Below, piece after piece: positions 8,437 through 18,300 of a stretch of 64,000 bases of DNA. Source of the DNA: Flavobacterium sp. (GTDB taxonomy: Bacteria; Bacteroidota; Bacteroidia; Flavobacteriales; Flavobacteriaceae); assembly GCA_021740105.1 (NCBI GenBank), contig JAIPAM010000002.1:124001-188000 (forward strand). Direction: 5' to 3'. Position numbers and translations under genes: made by a program. Under the pieces are notes generated by a model. The model was given only the letters and a program-made list of their open reading frames with translations. It ran no database searches and was not told the origin of the DNA. The first letter of the stretch is position 1. Each line of letters begins with the position of its first letter.

Positions 8437-10392
8437 ATGAATAAATACAGTTTAGAAAGCTTTAATAGAAGAAGCAAAATTGTCATTATAGCACTAATTG
8501 CTTTCTCCAACACGGTTATAAGTCAAGTAGGTCCGCAACCTAGCTCTTTTGGTGTTTGGGATCGTGGAGAAGCAATGAATATAAGTGAGTATCCATTTTT
8601 AAAAGGAACGTCCTGCGATTTTTCCTGGGATGAAGTGGAGAAAACACCAGGAATATACGACTGGTCTGTATTAGATAATGCTGTTGAAAGAGCCTATAAA
8701 GAAAAGATTTCACTGTATATTTCTTTTGCTGCAGGTCCTAAAACACCAGAATGGGTTTATGAAAAAGGGGTGCCGAAAGTAATTACAAACGCCACTAAAA
8801 AACCCGGCGCGTTTGATCATTATCCTTATTATCTATCTCCAGACTACAAAAAGTATTATTACCGTTTTCTAACAGAAGTGGCTAAACATATTGGTGGATT
8901 TTCTAAAGATAAAATAAAAGCTATTTCATTTATTCAAGTTAAAACAGGTTGCACAGGAGATGAATGTGCCTATAAAGGGGAACCTTTAGATTCAAGTTAT
9001 TCTTTACCAGTTAAAAGCGCTCAATGGAGAGAATTCCGATTGGAAACATTTGCCTTACATGATAAACTATTTGGTAAACAATCAGGATTGAATATTAGTA
9101 TGCTTCTAAATAATGTTGTACCCCAAAGCAAAGAAGGTGGAAAAAATTTTGTTAAAGAATGGGATTGGGCTATTAAGAATCTTAAAGATGGTTTTGGAAT
9201 CAAAAATGGAGCACTTTCAAGAGGCCACCATTTAAGTGGTGAAATTGATGCGGCGAACACGTTTTTGCCTTACTTAATTGACCCAAAGGGAGTAACTCTT
9301 TTTCGTCGTTCCGAAATGGACCAAACTTGGACGCGTCCTTGGTATCAACTAAATGTGCAACTCAACTTTTATTGGGGAGCAATTAATGCCTTGAATGCGG
9401 GACAAAGTGTTTGGGATGTTACAAGCGGCGCATTAAAGGTTAGCAAAAAGCAAGGATTCGATTATTCATTTTACTTTTTTAACAAGTATGCCGGGCAAAT
9501 ATATCCTCAAACAGCAACCGATGCTTTCTGTGCATTACATAAAGGTTTAAATGCAGCCGATACAACTACTTATCCTGAAGACAAGTTTGGTAAAGCTTCG
9601 CATGGAAATATTGATCGTATGGAAAAAATTACTGCCGAATATGCGAAATATGGTGCAGCAAATGACGATAAAAATGCACTCAAAATGGGGCAAGTGAAAC
9701 AACGAGGGGACCAAGTTGGTTTCAATGATGCGGGCTGGGAAATTTGGCCCGATAACTACTCCAGACTATTGTATCAAATTGAACCGGATGCTACATCCAT
9801 TCCTTTATGGCGAGTGGGTGGTCCAATTACCTCTGAATCCTCAATTTATTCAAGGTTTGCAAGAGGATTCGAACACGCATCGGGAAAAAATGCACTATAC
9901 TTCAAACTTCATGAAGGTTTTTCTCAAGATAGTAAACCCAAAGTAATGTCGATAACTGTGGTTTGGTATGATGCCATTGAAGGTTCTAAATGGAAACTTG
10001 ATTACGATGCAGGAAACAAAACTATAAAGACAGCAATGACAGTAACTGGAAAAGGAGACAAAAAATGGCATCATGAAGTGATAACTATTAAAGATGCTGT
10101 TTTCAAAAATGGGGGAACTAAAGGGGCTGACTTTGTACTTTTGAATGCGGATGATAAAGATGATATATTTAGCCTTGTAGAAGTGCACCGTGGAGAACAA
10201 GAGCTTCCTTTATTAAGACCTCAACAAGAAAATCGTGCTTTCAAGGGAAGTGCTAAAGGAACCAAATATGGAAAAGGCGAAAACGCCGTTGAGGGTGATA
10301 AAGAGCAAAAAGAAGATAAAAAGGATAAAAAGGATAAAGAGGATAAAAAGGAAAAACGAGAAAAGAGAAAAAAAGATAAAAGTAATAATTAG
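8437..10392 (+). CDS. Exported GH42-like clan GH-A glycosidase, paralogue 1, with lysine-rich tail
   Basis: 651 residues; a signal peptide ends near NTVISQ. The barrel starts with GVWDRGE and the GH42-like run F-S-W-D-E-V-E-K-T-P-G-I-Y-D-W, so it is read as a TIM-barrel beta-galactosidase relative; the CAZy family is not certain. Candidate catalytic acids are Glu176 (in TGDE after strand FIQVKTG) and Glu293 (SEMDQTW), positions that recur in paralogues at 31355 and 34892. A beta-sandwich follows the barrel. The last 50 or so residues are a Lys/Asp/Glu tail built of KDK-like repeats with no T9SS domain. Likely role: exo- or endo-cleavage of beta-galactosidic bonds of the imported or surface glycan. 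The next paralogue starts 4 bases after its stop. Confidence 0.8.
   Translation: MNKYSLESFNRRSKIVIIALIAFSNTVISQVGPQPSSFGVWDRGEAMNISEYPFLKGTSCDFSWDEVEKTPGIYDWSVLDNAVERAYKEKISLYISFAAGPKTPEWVYEKGVPKVITNATKKPGAFDHYPYYLSPDYKKYYYRFLTEVAKHIGGFSKDKIKAISFIQVKTGCTGDECAYKGEPLDSSYSLPVKSAQWREFRLETFALHDKLFGKQSGLNISMLLNNVVPQSKEGGKNFVKEWDWAIKNLKDGFGIKNGALSRGHHLSGEIDAANTFLPYLIDPKGVTLFRRSEMDQTWTRPWYQLNVQLNFYWGAINALNAGQSVWDVTSGALKVSKKQGFDYSFYFFNKYAGQIYPQTATDAFCALHKGLNAADTTTYPEDKFGKASHGNIDRMEKITAEYAKYGAANDDKNALKMGQVKQRGDQVGFNDAGWEIWPDNYSRLLYQIEPDATSIPLWRVGGPITSESSIYSRFARGFEHASGKNALYFKLHEGFSQDSKPKVMSITVVWYDAIEGSKWKLDYDAGNKTIKTAMTVTGKGDKKWHHEVITIKDAVFKNGGTKGADFVLLNADDKDDIFSLVEVHRGEQELPLLRPQQENRAFKGSAKGTKYGKGENAVEGDKEQKEDKKDKKDKEDKKEKREKRKKDKSNN
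10308..10381 (+). repeat. A/G-rich short tandem repeats encoding the lysine-rich tail
   Basis: Imperfect copies of a nine-base unit close to AAAAAGGAT are repeated through the 3' end of the preceding gene. They encode K-D-K and K-E-K triplets. Such tracts are prone to slippage. Confidence 0.75.
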
Positions 10393-10396
10393 TTCT

Positions 10397-12172
10397 ATGA
10401 AACTTAAAAGAACTAAAAAAGGGATTATTCTATTATTGTCTATATTAGGACTTTCTCAATTGACATTTTCACAAATAAAGGGAAATGAAAAAAAAGATTA
10501 CGAACGCCCACTGTGGGCGGGATTCTTTACCAATTGCAAGAATGAAATAATTGATACAGACCGGTTTCCTTTCATTAAAGGGGCTGCAGATAGAGTTAAG
10601 TGGGCTGACATTGAGACAAGTCCGGAGAAATACGATTGGTCGAAAATGGATTCTCAAATCCGGAAAGCCTTGGAGGGTAAATATTTTTACTATTTCGTTT
10701 TATGGACGGGACCTCATTCTCCTGAATGGATTTATGAACAAGGGGTTCCTAAAGTGGCTGTAAAAGGCGGCAAGGGAAAAGATTTTTTCCCCTATTACCT
10801 AGATCAAAACTATATTAATTACTTCCATCGTTTTATCGGCAAACTAGCGGATCACATTGCGTCACTACCTGAGAAAGAGCGAAAAGTTTTTGCGTTTATA
10901 CAGCCGGCTTTTGGATCGACAGGTGACAGGCAACTTTACAAAGGTTCTCCTATTGACCAGAAGTATAAAATTAGTCCACAGCAATATTTAGAGTTTTGCA
11001 GCGGAGCAACAAAACGTTTCTACGAAGCCTTCGATAAGTCGGAACTCAAACACATCCGATTCCTGTTTAATGTAGATAATGAAAGTAATCCTGAAGTACT
11101 AAAGGGTACTAAAGGAACTAAAGCAGGTGAACTACTTTACGCGAATTGGCTTCGTAAAAATTATCCTATTGAACTCCGAAAACAGCAATTTACCATTGCC
11201 ATTGGTTATCAAACTAATGGAGAAATTGTACAAGATAATGAACTACGCCCCTCTTTTTTCGGCTTGAACGGCAAGAAACCAGAGTTTGTACGTGGCGAGT
11301 TTTCCAAATTCGGTCAGAGCGGGATATTCCTGGAAAATCCGATATGGAATTATTATTGGACCGCTATTTCCACTGTTGATAGAGGGCTTGATCTATGGGA
11401 GGTTGATTACAATACTGTAAAAACAGGACTACATGATGAAGGGTTTGCCTTCGCTAGTCGCTATTCCTATTACAAACAACCTCAAACTAGTCCTTATGCT
11501 TTTATCGCCCTACGAGATGTTCTAGATAGTTCTGACACCATACGTTTTCCTGAGGAAAAATATGGAAAGGCAGTACAGAGCAACGCTGAAAGGGTAAATA
11601 AAATTGAAAGTGAATTCAAAAAATATGGTGCAGAAGTTGGTGATTTGCGTGCAGCTACTTCCCTATCGGGATCCAATTATCTCTATGAAGCCAAGTCGAT
11701 GAATGATGTAGGATTCGAACTTATTGCTAGAAACTACAGCCGATTTATTAAACAGATCGATCCGAATGAAACCAGTGTCGGGTTATGGAGGGTTGGTCCC
11801 ACGAACCAGCCTTTTGGTCGCTATGCACGGGCATTTGAAAATTCAACTGGACGCAATAGGATTTATTTTGACCTGGATGACAATTTTCTATCGCTGAAAG
11901 CCAAAGAGTCAATCACTTTGAAAATCATTTATCTGGATAAAGGTACTGGGAAATTCTCTGTTCGTTATGATTCCTCATCCAATACAGATAAAACCGCAGT
12001 TACCATCACCAAAGCCAACAGTGGTAATTGGGTGAGCAAAAGTATCACTATCTCAGATGGAGCGTTTGCCAATAAAGGTCCCCGAAACAGCGATTTCTCT
12101 TTGATTAATGAGGATAATGAGAATGATATTTTTCACATGATTGAAATTATAAAAAGTAACACGAAAAATTAA
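10397..12172 (+). CDS. Exported GH42-like protein, paralogue 2, divergent active site
   Basis: 591 residues from ATG 10397, which gives a proper signal peptide (ends LTFSQ). The frame is open upstream to 10235, but those codons lie inside the tail of the previous gene. Overall layout matches paralogue 1: W-A-G-F-F opening, W-x-D-I-E-T-S-P-E-K-Y-D-W, barrel, then a C-terminal beta-sandwich. Where the other three copies read TGDE, this one reads TGDR (Arg178). The second candidate acid remains as Glu301 in RGEFSKF, but the motif around it has changed. It may be inactive or binding-only, or have another specificity. Tight coupling to paralogue 1 suggests they act together. Confidence 0.78.
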   Translation: MKLKRTKKGIILLLSILGLSQLTFSQIKGNEKKDYERPLWAGFFTNCKNEIIDTDRFPFIKGAADRVKWADIETSPEKYDWSKMDSQIRKALEGKYFYYFVLWTGPHSPEWIYEQGVPKVAVKGGKGKDFFPYYLDQNYINYFHRFIGKLADHIASLPEKERKVFAFIQPAFGSTGDRQLYKGSPIDQKYKISPQQYLEFCSGATKRFYEAFDKSELKHIRFLFNVDNESNPEVLKGTKGTKAGELLYANWLRKNYPIELRKQQFTIAIGYQTNGEIVQDNELRPSFFGLNGKKPEFVRGEFSKFGQSGIFLENPIWNYYWTAISTVDRGLDLWEVDYNTVKTGLHDEGFAFASRYSYYKQPQTSPYAFIALRDVLDSSDTIRFPEEKYGKAVQSNAERVNKIESEFKKYGAEVGDLRAATSLSGSNYLYEAKSMNDVGFELIARNYSRFIKQIDPNETSVGLWRVGPTNQPFGRYARAFENSTGRNRIYFDLDDNFLSLKAKESITLKIIYLDKGTGKFSVRYDSSSNTDKTAVTITKANSGNWVSKSITISDGAFANKGPRNSDFSLINEDNENDIFHMIEIIKSNTKN

Positions 12173-12274
12173 TTTTCAAAGAAGATGTCATATCTCAAAT
12201 CTGGATTCGACAATGAGAAACTCGTTTGGATTTTTCAGGCTTAAATTTGAGTATTATAAATCTCTAAAAATTAT

Positions 12275-12319
12275 AAAAGAGGCGGTTTCAATTTAATTTT
12301 GATGCGTCTCTTTTTTTTT
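12275..12319 (+). terminator. Terminator after the paired GH42-like genes
   Basis: A stem of about 10 bp (AAAAGAG-G-C-G with its complement, one G-U pair) and a 20-base AT-rich loop are followed by nine T. It separates the two GH42-like genes from the next glycosidase. Confidence 0.8.
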
Positions 12320-12473
12320 ATGAAAATCAATAATTGGAAACTAACAATATCAATTACTGTACAAAAAAATAAATAATTATTTTGATTATAAATTTAATTA
12401 ACTCAATCCTAAAATGAAACAAATCTATACTGAAAATGAGACTATTTGCCCCTATTTAAAAAAAAGTGAATAG

Positions 12474-12481
12474 TAAATTTG
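12474..12481 (+). promoter_or_regulatory. Bacteroidota-type -7 element upstream of the GH-D glycosidase
   Basis: TAAATTTG matches TANNTTTG. A TTTG lies 25 bases upstream at 12445, slightly farther than ideal. The implied leader is about 150 bases. Confidence 0.45.
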
Positions 12482-12640
12482 CGATGTAGATTAAGTTAAG
12501 ATAAAAATTTATGCTTAATATTTACAAAATAAGAATGGTTTTTAAAATTAAGTCTTACTGTGTAAAAAAGAATCAAAATTGTTAATTATAAACTTTGTCA
12601 AGCGCTAAAAAATAATATTCACAAATTAATAGTCCTAAAT

Positions 12641-14491
12641 ATGCCAAAGAAAATAATAAAAATAATTACTACATTTTCAATAGTGCTATTAACCATTTTT
12701 ATATCATATGCCGAAAAAACTCAGCAATGGAAGGGGATTAAGGTTAATGTTGATGCTAATGGAACAATATCGACTACCAATAGCTTCAAAAAAATTGAGA
12801 ATGGTTTTGAACAATTAACAATATCACTATCCAATAAAGGGAATAAAGCAATTACAATACAAAAAATTACTGTTAGTATTCCGATTGAAACACAGTTATC
12901 TGACAACCTTGATGTGGTTTTTGGAGGAAGTTGCATGGGGCGCACTCCTCTACTTAAACAAAAAATAGGCAGCCAAACCAATCGAAGTTCGAGTAACATG
13001 TATGAGATGTTACGATTATCAGACGGTGAATATTTATTTGCAGGTTCAACTTCTTGGAGAATATTTATGCCGAATTTCATCCTAAAAGAAGGTGCTTTCG
13101 AAGTATGGTCTGATGGAGAAGGCAAACAATTGAAACCAGGACAAACAATTCAATACGAACAAATCGTTCTCCGACGTTCAAAAAACTGGCTAGAATTACT
13201 TAATCAATTTGGTAAGGCCATTGCTGCTGAAAATAAAATTACTACACTCAAATCTGCCGATTTTAAAGGTTGGGCAACTTGGGATTATTATGGTAGAGTA
13301 TTCACTCCAAAAGATATTTATGGTAATATGGACCAATTGAATAAATTGGCTCCAGAGGCAAATATGATTCAAATTGATGGCGGATGGTGGACCGAACGAG
13401 GAGATTATAAATCTATAAACTCAGGTCTTTTACCTGGCGGAATAAATGAGATTGTTAGCAGAATTGTGGCAGAAGGTAAAACTCCAGGAATACATTTTGA
13501 TGGGTTTAGAGGTGATGAAGCATCTGAAATTTATAAAACTCATCCTGAGTACTTTCTTCACGATCAGGATGGTAAGTTGGTGGTCGAAGAGAATGAAAAA
13601 GCAGACAAAGTTATGCGTTATATTTACTTTGATTACTCCCATCCAGGTGCAAGAGCACACATAGCAGATTGTATAAAAAACATGAAGGACAATTGGGGAA
13701 TACGTTATTTCAAGGTAGATTTTATGCGTTATGGTCTCGAAAATGATATCAAACTTAAAAACAAACATGTCAAAAGTTTTAAAGCATACGATCCAACAAT
13801 CACAGGTGTAGAACGTTTTCGTTTGGGAATGAAAACCATGCGGGAAGCCATGGGGAATGATGTCTATTTCTTAGGCTGTTCCGCTGTTTTTGGTCCAACG
13901 ATTGGATTTGTAGACGGAATGCGAACAGGTGGCGACATCAATCCTATCTACCAGTCTTTTCCAGAGCGTTGTTTGGGTAATTTAAGTAACTTTTACCTGA
14001 GTGGTAAAGTTTTTAATGGCGATGCCGATTACCTCGTTTTCCGCGAAGCCATTGACGAAGATTCAACTGTGTCTCAAGAAGAAGTAAAACATGGACATAG
14101 TTTGACGATGGATGAAGCTCAAATGTGGGCCAATTTTAATAAACTATACGGTACTACTCGATTGCATAGTGACAATTTGATGACTCTTCGTTCTGAACGT
14201 AAAGCATTAGTGAAAGAAGTTTTTGAGTTTCCAGCAATGGAAGAGACTATACCTTTGGATTTATGGGAACATGGAACAAACAAGCAAGATGGGTTTGAAT
14301 TGATAATTGCCCGAAAAGACAAGGATATTTATTTAGGAATCTTTAATTGGAGTGATAAACCTAAAGAATATGAATTGAAAGCTTTTGGAAAAACTACCCC
14401 AGTTCAATTAGAAGGTCGTAATTCTAAAATTATAAAATACGAAGGGGAAAAATCATTTAATGAATTGTGCGAGAGCCTAAAGTCAAAATAA
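12641..14491 (+). CDS. Clan GH-D (GH36/GH27-like) glycosidase, second putative alpha-galactosidase
   Basis: 616 residues, about 95 shorter than the homologue at 5987, with a signal peptide ending near SYAEK. The N-terminal beta domain covers about 190 residues. The barrel begins at KGWATWDYYG and carries Asp246 in IQIDGGWW, the candidate nucleophile Asp360 in RYFKVDFMRYG, and the candidate acid/base Asp432 in RTGGDINP. A C-terminal beta domain follows from about residue 530. It is preceded by a terminator and has its own promoter-like element. Differences around the nucleophile (VDF against WDH) suggest a different alpha-galactoside or sulfation pattern from the first enzyme; this is inference. 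Confidence 0.82.
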   Translation: MPKKIIKIITTFSIVLLTIFISYAEKTQQWKGIKVNVDANGTISTTNSFKKIENGFEQLTISLSNKGNKAITIQKITVSIPIETQLSDNLDVVFGGSCMGRTPLLKQKIGSQTNRSSSNMYEMLRLSDGEYLFAGSTSWRIFMPNFILKEGAFEVWSDGEGKQLKPGQTIQYEQIVLRRSKNWLELLNQFGKAIAAENKITTLKSADFKGWATWDYYGRVFTPKDIYGNMDQLNKLAPEANMIQIDGGWWTERGDYKSINSGLLPGGINEIVSRIVAEGKTPGIHFDGFRGDEASEIYKTHPEYFLHDQDGKLVVEENEKADKVMRYIYFDYSHPGARAHIADCIKNMKDNWGIRYFKVDFMRYGLENDIKLKNKHVKSFKAYDPTITGVERFRLGMKTMREAMGNDVYFLGCSAVFGPTIGFVDGMRTGGDINPIYQSFPERCLGNLSNFYLSGKVFNGDADYLVFREAIDEDSTVSQEEVKHGHSLTMDEAQMWANFNKLYGTTRLHSDNLMTLRSERKALVKEVFEFPAMEETIPLDLWEHGTNKQDGFELIIARKDKDIYLGIFNWSDKPKEYELKAFGKTTPVQLEGRNSKIIKYEGEKSFNELCESLKSK

Positions 14492-14675
14492 GTGGTTTGA
14501 ATTGAATCAAATAATCACTACAAAGGAACTTTATAGATTAATGTAGTTTTATTTTATTAATAATTTTGAAAATAATAATTATAGGTTACATAAAAATGTA
14601 TTAGTTCTTAAACTCAATTAAACTTTTTTATATCATAAGTGTCTTAACATAATTAACTTTAAATAAAAATAAATA

Positions 14676-15014
14676 ATGAAAAAATTAATTTTGGTGGCTT
14701 TATTGGCTACAGGTTTAAATGGATTTGCTCAAGAAGCAGTTAAAAAAAGTGGTGCTGATAAAATGTTGCAAAAAATGACAACAGAATTATCTTTAACATC
14801 AGATCAACAAGCACTTTTAAAACCTATTGTGGAAGAACAATCGGCATTGCGAAAAGACAGCAAGGAAAATCCTGATCATGCTGAGAATAATAAAGTGAAA
14901 TTAAAAGAACTAAACAAAAAGATTAAAGAAGTATTAACCCCTGCTCAGTTAGAAATTCAGAAAGCAAATATGGAGAAAGCTAAAGCTGAAGGTAAAAAAG
15001 AAGGTAAAGAATAA
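14676..15014 (+). CDS. Small exported LTXXQ-type (Spy/CpxP-like) helical protein
   Basis: 112 residues with a signal peptide (MKKLILVALLATG.., cleavage after GFAQ). The mature part is charged and helical, and contains two LTxxQ-like motifs (LTSDQQ and LTPAQL), the signature of small Spy/CpxP-like periplasmic proteins; the C-terminus is Lys/Glu-rich. Function cannot be named. Relatives bind unfolded or membrane-stress partners in the periplasm. It is monocistronic, with a good terminator 20 bases after its stop. Its position between a glycosidase and the SusCD operon may be incidental. Confidence 0.65.
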   Translation: MKKLILVALLATGLNGFAQEAVKKSGADKMLQKMTTELSLTSDQQALLKPIVEEQSALRKDSKENPDHAENNKVKLKELNKKIKEVLTPAQLEIQKANMEKAKAEGKKEGKE

Positions 15015-15033
15015 ATCAAACCTTTAAATACTC

Positions 15034-15067
15034 AAAAAAACTTTCGGAATTCGAAAGTTTTTTTTTT
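15034..15067 (+). terminator. Terminator after the small exported protein
   Basis: A stem AAAAACTTTCG / CGAAAGTTTTT with a short loop is followed by more than eight T. Confidence 0.88.
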
Positions 15068-15227
15068 GGAGTAAAGTGAATATAAAAATAGCTGTTTCTG
15101 GAAGCAAATAAGTTAGTTTTAAGGTTTTATAATAGAAGTATTTTCTATTAAATTCGAGCAGTTATAATGAGACGAATTCACACCATAAAAGAGACTTTTT
15201 ATACTAGTTTAAATCACCACACTTGAC

Positions 15228-15235
15228 TATTTTTG
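15228..15235 (+). promoter_or_regulatory. Candidate -7 element for the SusCD operon
   Basis: TATTTTTG matches TANNTTTG and lies about 109 bases before the SusC start. There is no clear TTTG at the -33 distance, as may be expected for an activator-dependent promoter. Confidence 0.4.
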
Positions 15236-15336
15236 ATTGACATTTAATTGTGAAATGAGATAAAGTTTAATAGTGCCTTTAATAAACTATATGTTTTTAA
15301 GGCATTTATTCAAAATTGTCAAACAAAAAATTATTA

Positions 15337-18300
15337 ATGAACCAAAAAAAAATGAAATTTAAATTACTAACTATTTTTTTTTTCACCTCTTTCATAACTG
15401 CGTTTGCACAAACTACGATTGAAGGAGTTGTTAATGATACCAAAGGATTACCCTTGCCTGGTGCTAATGTAATTATAAAAGGATCTAAAAACGGAGTATT
15501 AACAGATTTAGACGGGGTTTTTAAAATTAATGGGAAAATCGGAGACGTTTTAATTATTTCAAGTTTGGGCTTTGACAAAAAAGAAGTAAAAATAAAGGGA
15601 AATTCAATTAAAATTGTTCTTGGTGAATTAAATGAGTCTCTTAATGAAGTTGTGGTAATTGGGTATGGTTCAGTTAAGAAAAAGGATTTGACAGGAGCTG
15701 TATCATCTGTAAGAGCAACTAGTATAGAGAAAGGAGATCCTGTAGATCTTCAAACTGCTTTTTCGGGTCGTGTAGCAGGTCTTCAAATAACACAAAATGA
15801 TAATGGTCTGGGATCTGGTGTAAGGGCAATTATCCGAGGTGGTAGCTCACTAACAAGCGGTAATCAGCCTTTATTTGTAATTGATGGATTTCCAATTATT
15901 CCAGATGATAATGTATCGTCTAATCCATTATCAGATTTGGATCCTGGTCAGATCAAGTCAATCGAAGTTTTAAAAGACGCATCTGCTACTGCCATTTATG
16001 GTGCAAGAGGATCTAATGGAGTAATTATTATTACAACAAAATTAGGAAAAGAAGGAAAGCCTGTAATAACTACAACATTAAGTTCAGGCACCTCTTTTGT
16101 ATCAAAATTTCCCAGAATACTAACTGATTTAGAATACCTCGACACACGAATAATTCAAGATAATATCAATTATTTAAATGGTACCTCTGACAATTTAAGC
16201 ACTTATTGGCAAAATTTAAAAGATACTAATGCACGCGGTGTAGATTGGGCCAAAGAGGCAACACAGCTTGCGTCAACTCGGAGAATGGATCTTAGCATGG
16301 GTGGCGGAACTAAAGAGGGATTAAATTATCAAATTTCAGGTAACTTTTTAGATCAAGAAGGTGTAGTTATTTATACCAATTTTAAGAGATATAATTTAAA
16401 TTCGAACTTAGTTCAATCTATCGGTAAGAACACTAAAATTGGAACAAATATTAAATTGGCTTTTTCTAAAAATATTGGAAGAAGTCTTGATAAAGATGCC
16501 GATGGTATTTTTAAAAAGGTTTTTTCTACAAATCCTTTTCAGCCTATTGATTTTCAACTCGGAGATATAGATATTGATCCAGAAACTAATACTGGAGACA
16601 ATGAAAATGTTATTACTTATCTAAAAGAGGTAAAAAATGAAACTCAAAGTACTAGAATTATAGGAAATCTATTTTATGAAACAAAATTGGATAGTAATTT
16701 GACTTTTTATACTAGTTATGGTTTTAATCGCGGGTATATTAATAACCAAATATTTTTACCCTCAACTGTATTGAAAGGATATCGGCAAAATGGAATAGCT
16801 GAATTTGAAAAAATTGAAACGATAAATCAAGTATTTGAAACTCGATTAAGTTATAAGAAAGTAATTGATAAGCACGATATTAATGCTACTGTAGTTGGAG
16901 AATTTTCAGATAATTTAAAAAGTATATTCACGTCTGGGGCAACTGGATTTAGTAATCAAACGAATGGCTTTAATAACTTATCAAGTGCAACTATTGCAAC
17001 TTTACCTAGAAATAATATAGCAAAAGATAACTTAATGTCTTTTTTAGGAAGAGTGGCTTATGGTTATAATAATAAATACCTTTTAACTACATCCATTCGA
17101 GCAGACGGATCGTCAAAATTTGGAAATGAAAATAAATGGGGATACTTTCCCTCTGTTGCTTTAGGATGGACACTTTCGGAAGAATCATTTATTAAAAATA
17201 TGGACATTTTTGATAATTTTAAATTGAGAGCCTCTTATGGCGTAACTGGTAACAATCAGATTCCAGCCTATAGCTCTATAGGTTTATTTGGACCGGCAAA
17301 TTATGTGTTTAATGATGTGTTTTATTCTGGAATAGCTCAAAACAATGTTTCTAATCCTGGATTGAAATGGGAAACCACAACCCAATCCAATTTAGGAGTT
17401 GATTTAGGGTTTTTTAAAGATCGTTTGAACATTACAGCTGAAGTATATTATAAAAATACAACTGATTTATTGTTAGAAGTTCAATTGCCTCTATCCTCAG
17501 GTTTTGAAACTGCATTAAAGAATATTGGTTCTTTTAGTAATAAAGGGTTTGAATTAACAATTAATTCCATCAATATTGATAATGGCGATTTTAAATGGAA
17601 ATCTGATTTTACTTTTTCAATTAATAGAAATAAGGTGCTGGATTTAGGGGATAAGTTTGAATTTTATTTTAATGCCAATATATTTCCAAGTAAATTCATG
17701 AATGAAATATTAATTCGTGTGGGTCAGTCAACAGGTATTTATTATGGATTTATTGAAGATCAAATAATTAACAATCAAACAGAAGCTGCAAATAGCCCTC
17801 TACAAATTGGGGTTGGAATTCCAGACATTAATAATAATGGACAAGTCAAAATTCATGATGTCAATGGAGATGGGATAATAAATAGTTATGATAAAGTGCC
17901 GATAGCTAATACAAATCCAGATTTTATTGGAGGATTTAATAATGAATTCACTTATAAAAATTTTGACTTCAGTTTCTTTTTACGTTTTTCATATGGTAAT
18001 GACGTAATAAATGGAAATATTGGAAATTTAGATAAGGGAGGTATTAATAATTGGAATACATTAAAATCTATGTCTGATTATTCTTATAGTGCTGCCTATA
18101 ATCCCAATGGTACTTTTCATGGTGAAAATGGAAATGGAGTTTATTCTTCTTTATTTCGAAGCGCTTATGTGGAAGATGGCTCTTTTTTAAAATGTGATTT
18201 CATAACATTAGGTTATGCAATTCCTAAATCAATTTCAAATAAATTTAATTTAAATAAATTTAGACTTTTTGCCAGGATAAATAATCCTTTTATGCTTACT

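Larger units (their letters stand above)
12173..12640. other. 468-base non-coding gap
   Basis: It holds a terminator near its start and a promoter-like element near 12474. I see no gene, gene remnant or RNA in the rest; the DNA is very AT-rich. Confidence 0.7.
15015..15336. other. Intergenic region upstream of the SusCD operon
   Basis: About 320 bases holding the terminator of the small exported protein and a promoter-like element at 15228. The long AT-rich remainder is where regulator binding to the SusCD operon would be expected; I could not identify a specific operator. Confidence 0.6.

Noticed and set aside
10235-10396. Upstream extension of GH42-like paralogue 2
   Set aside because: The residues are repeat-derived lysine/arginine-rich text from another frame; ATG 10397 gives a correct signal peptide.
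10355-10400. Programmed frameshift joining GH42-like paralogues 1 and 2
   Set aside because: A-rich slippery sequence is present, but the second protein has its own start and signal peptide, which would be buried in a fusion; no stimulatory structure was seen.
12721-13125. 134-codon open frame on the minus strand
   Set aside because: It lies fully antisense to the GH-D glycosidase, with no start context, signal or family resemblance.
15316-15336. TTG start for SusC
   Set aside because: It adds residues before the ATG at 15337 with no benefit; the signal peptide begins at the later Met.
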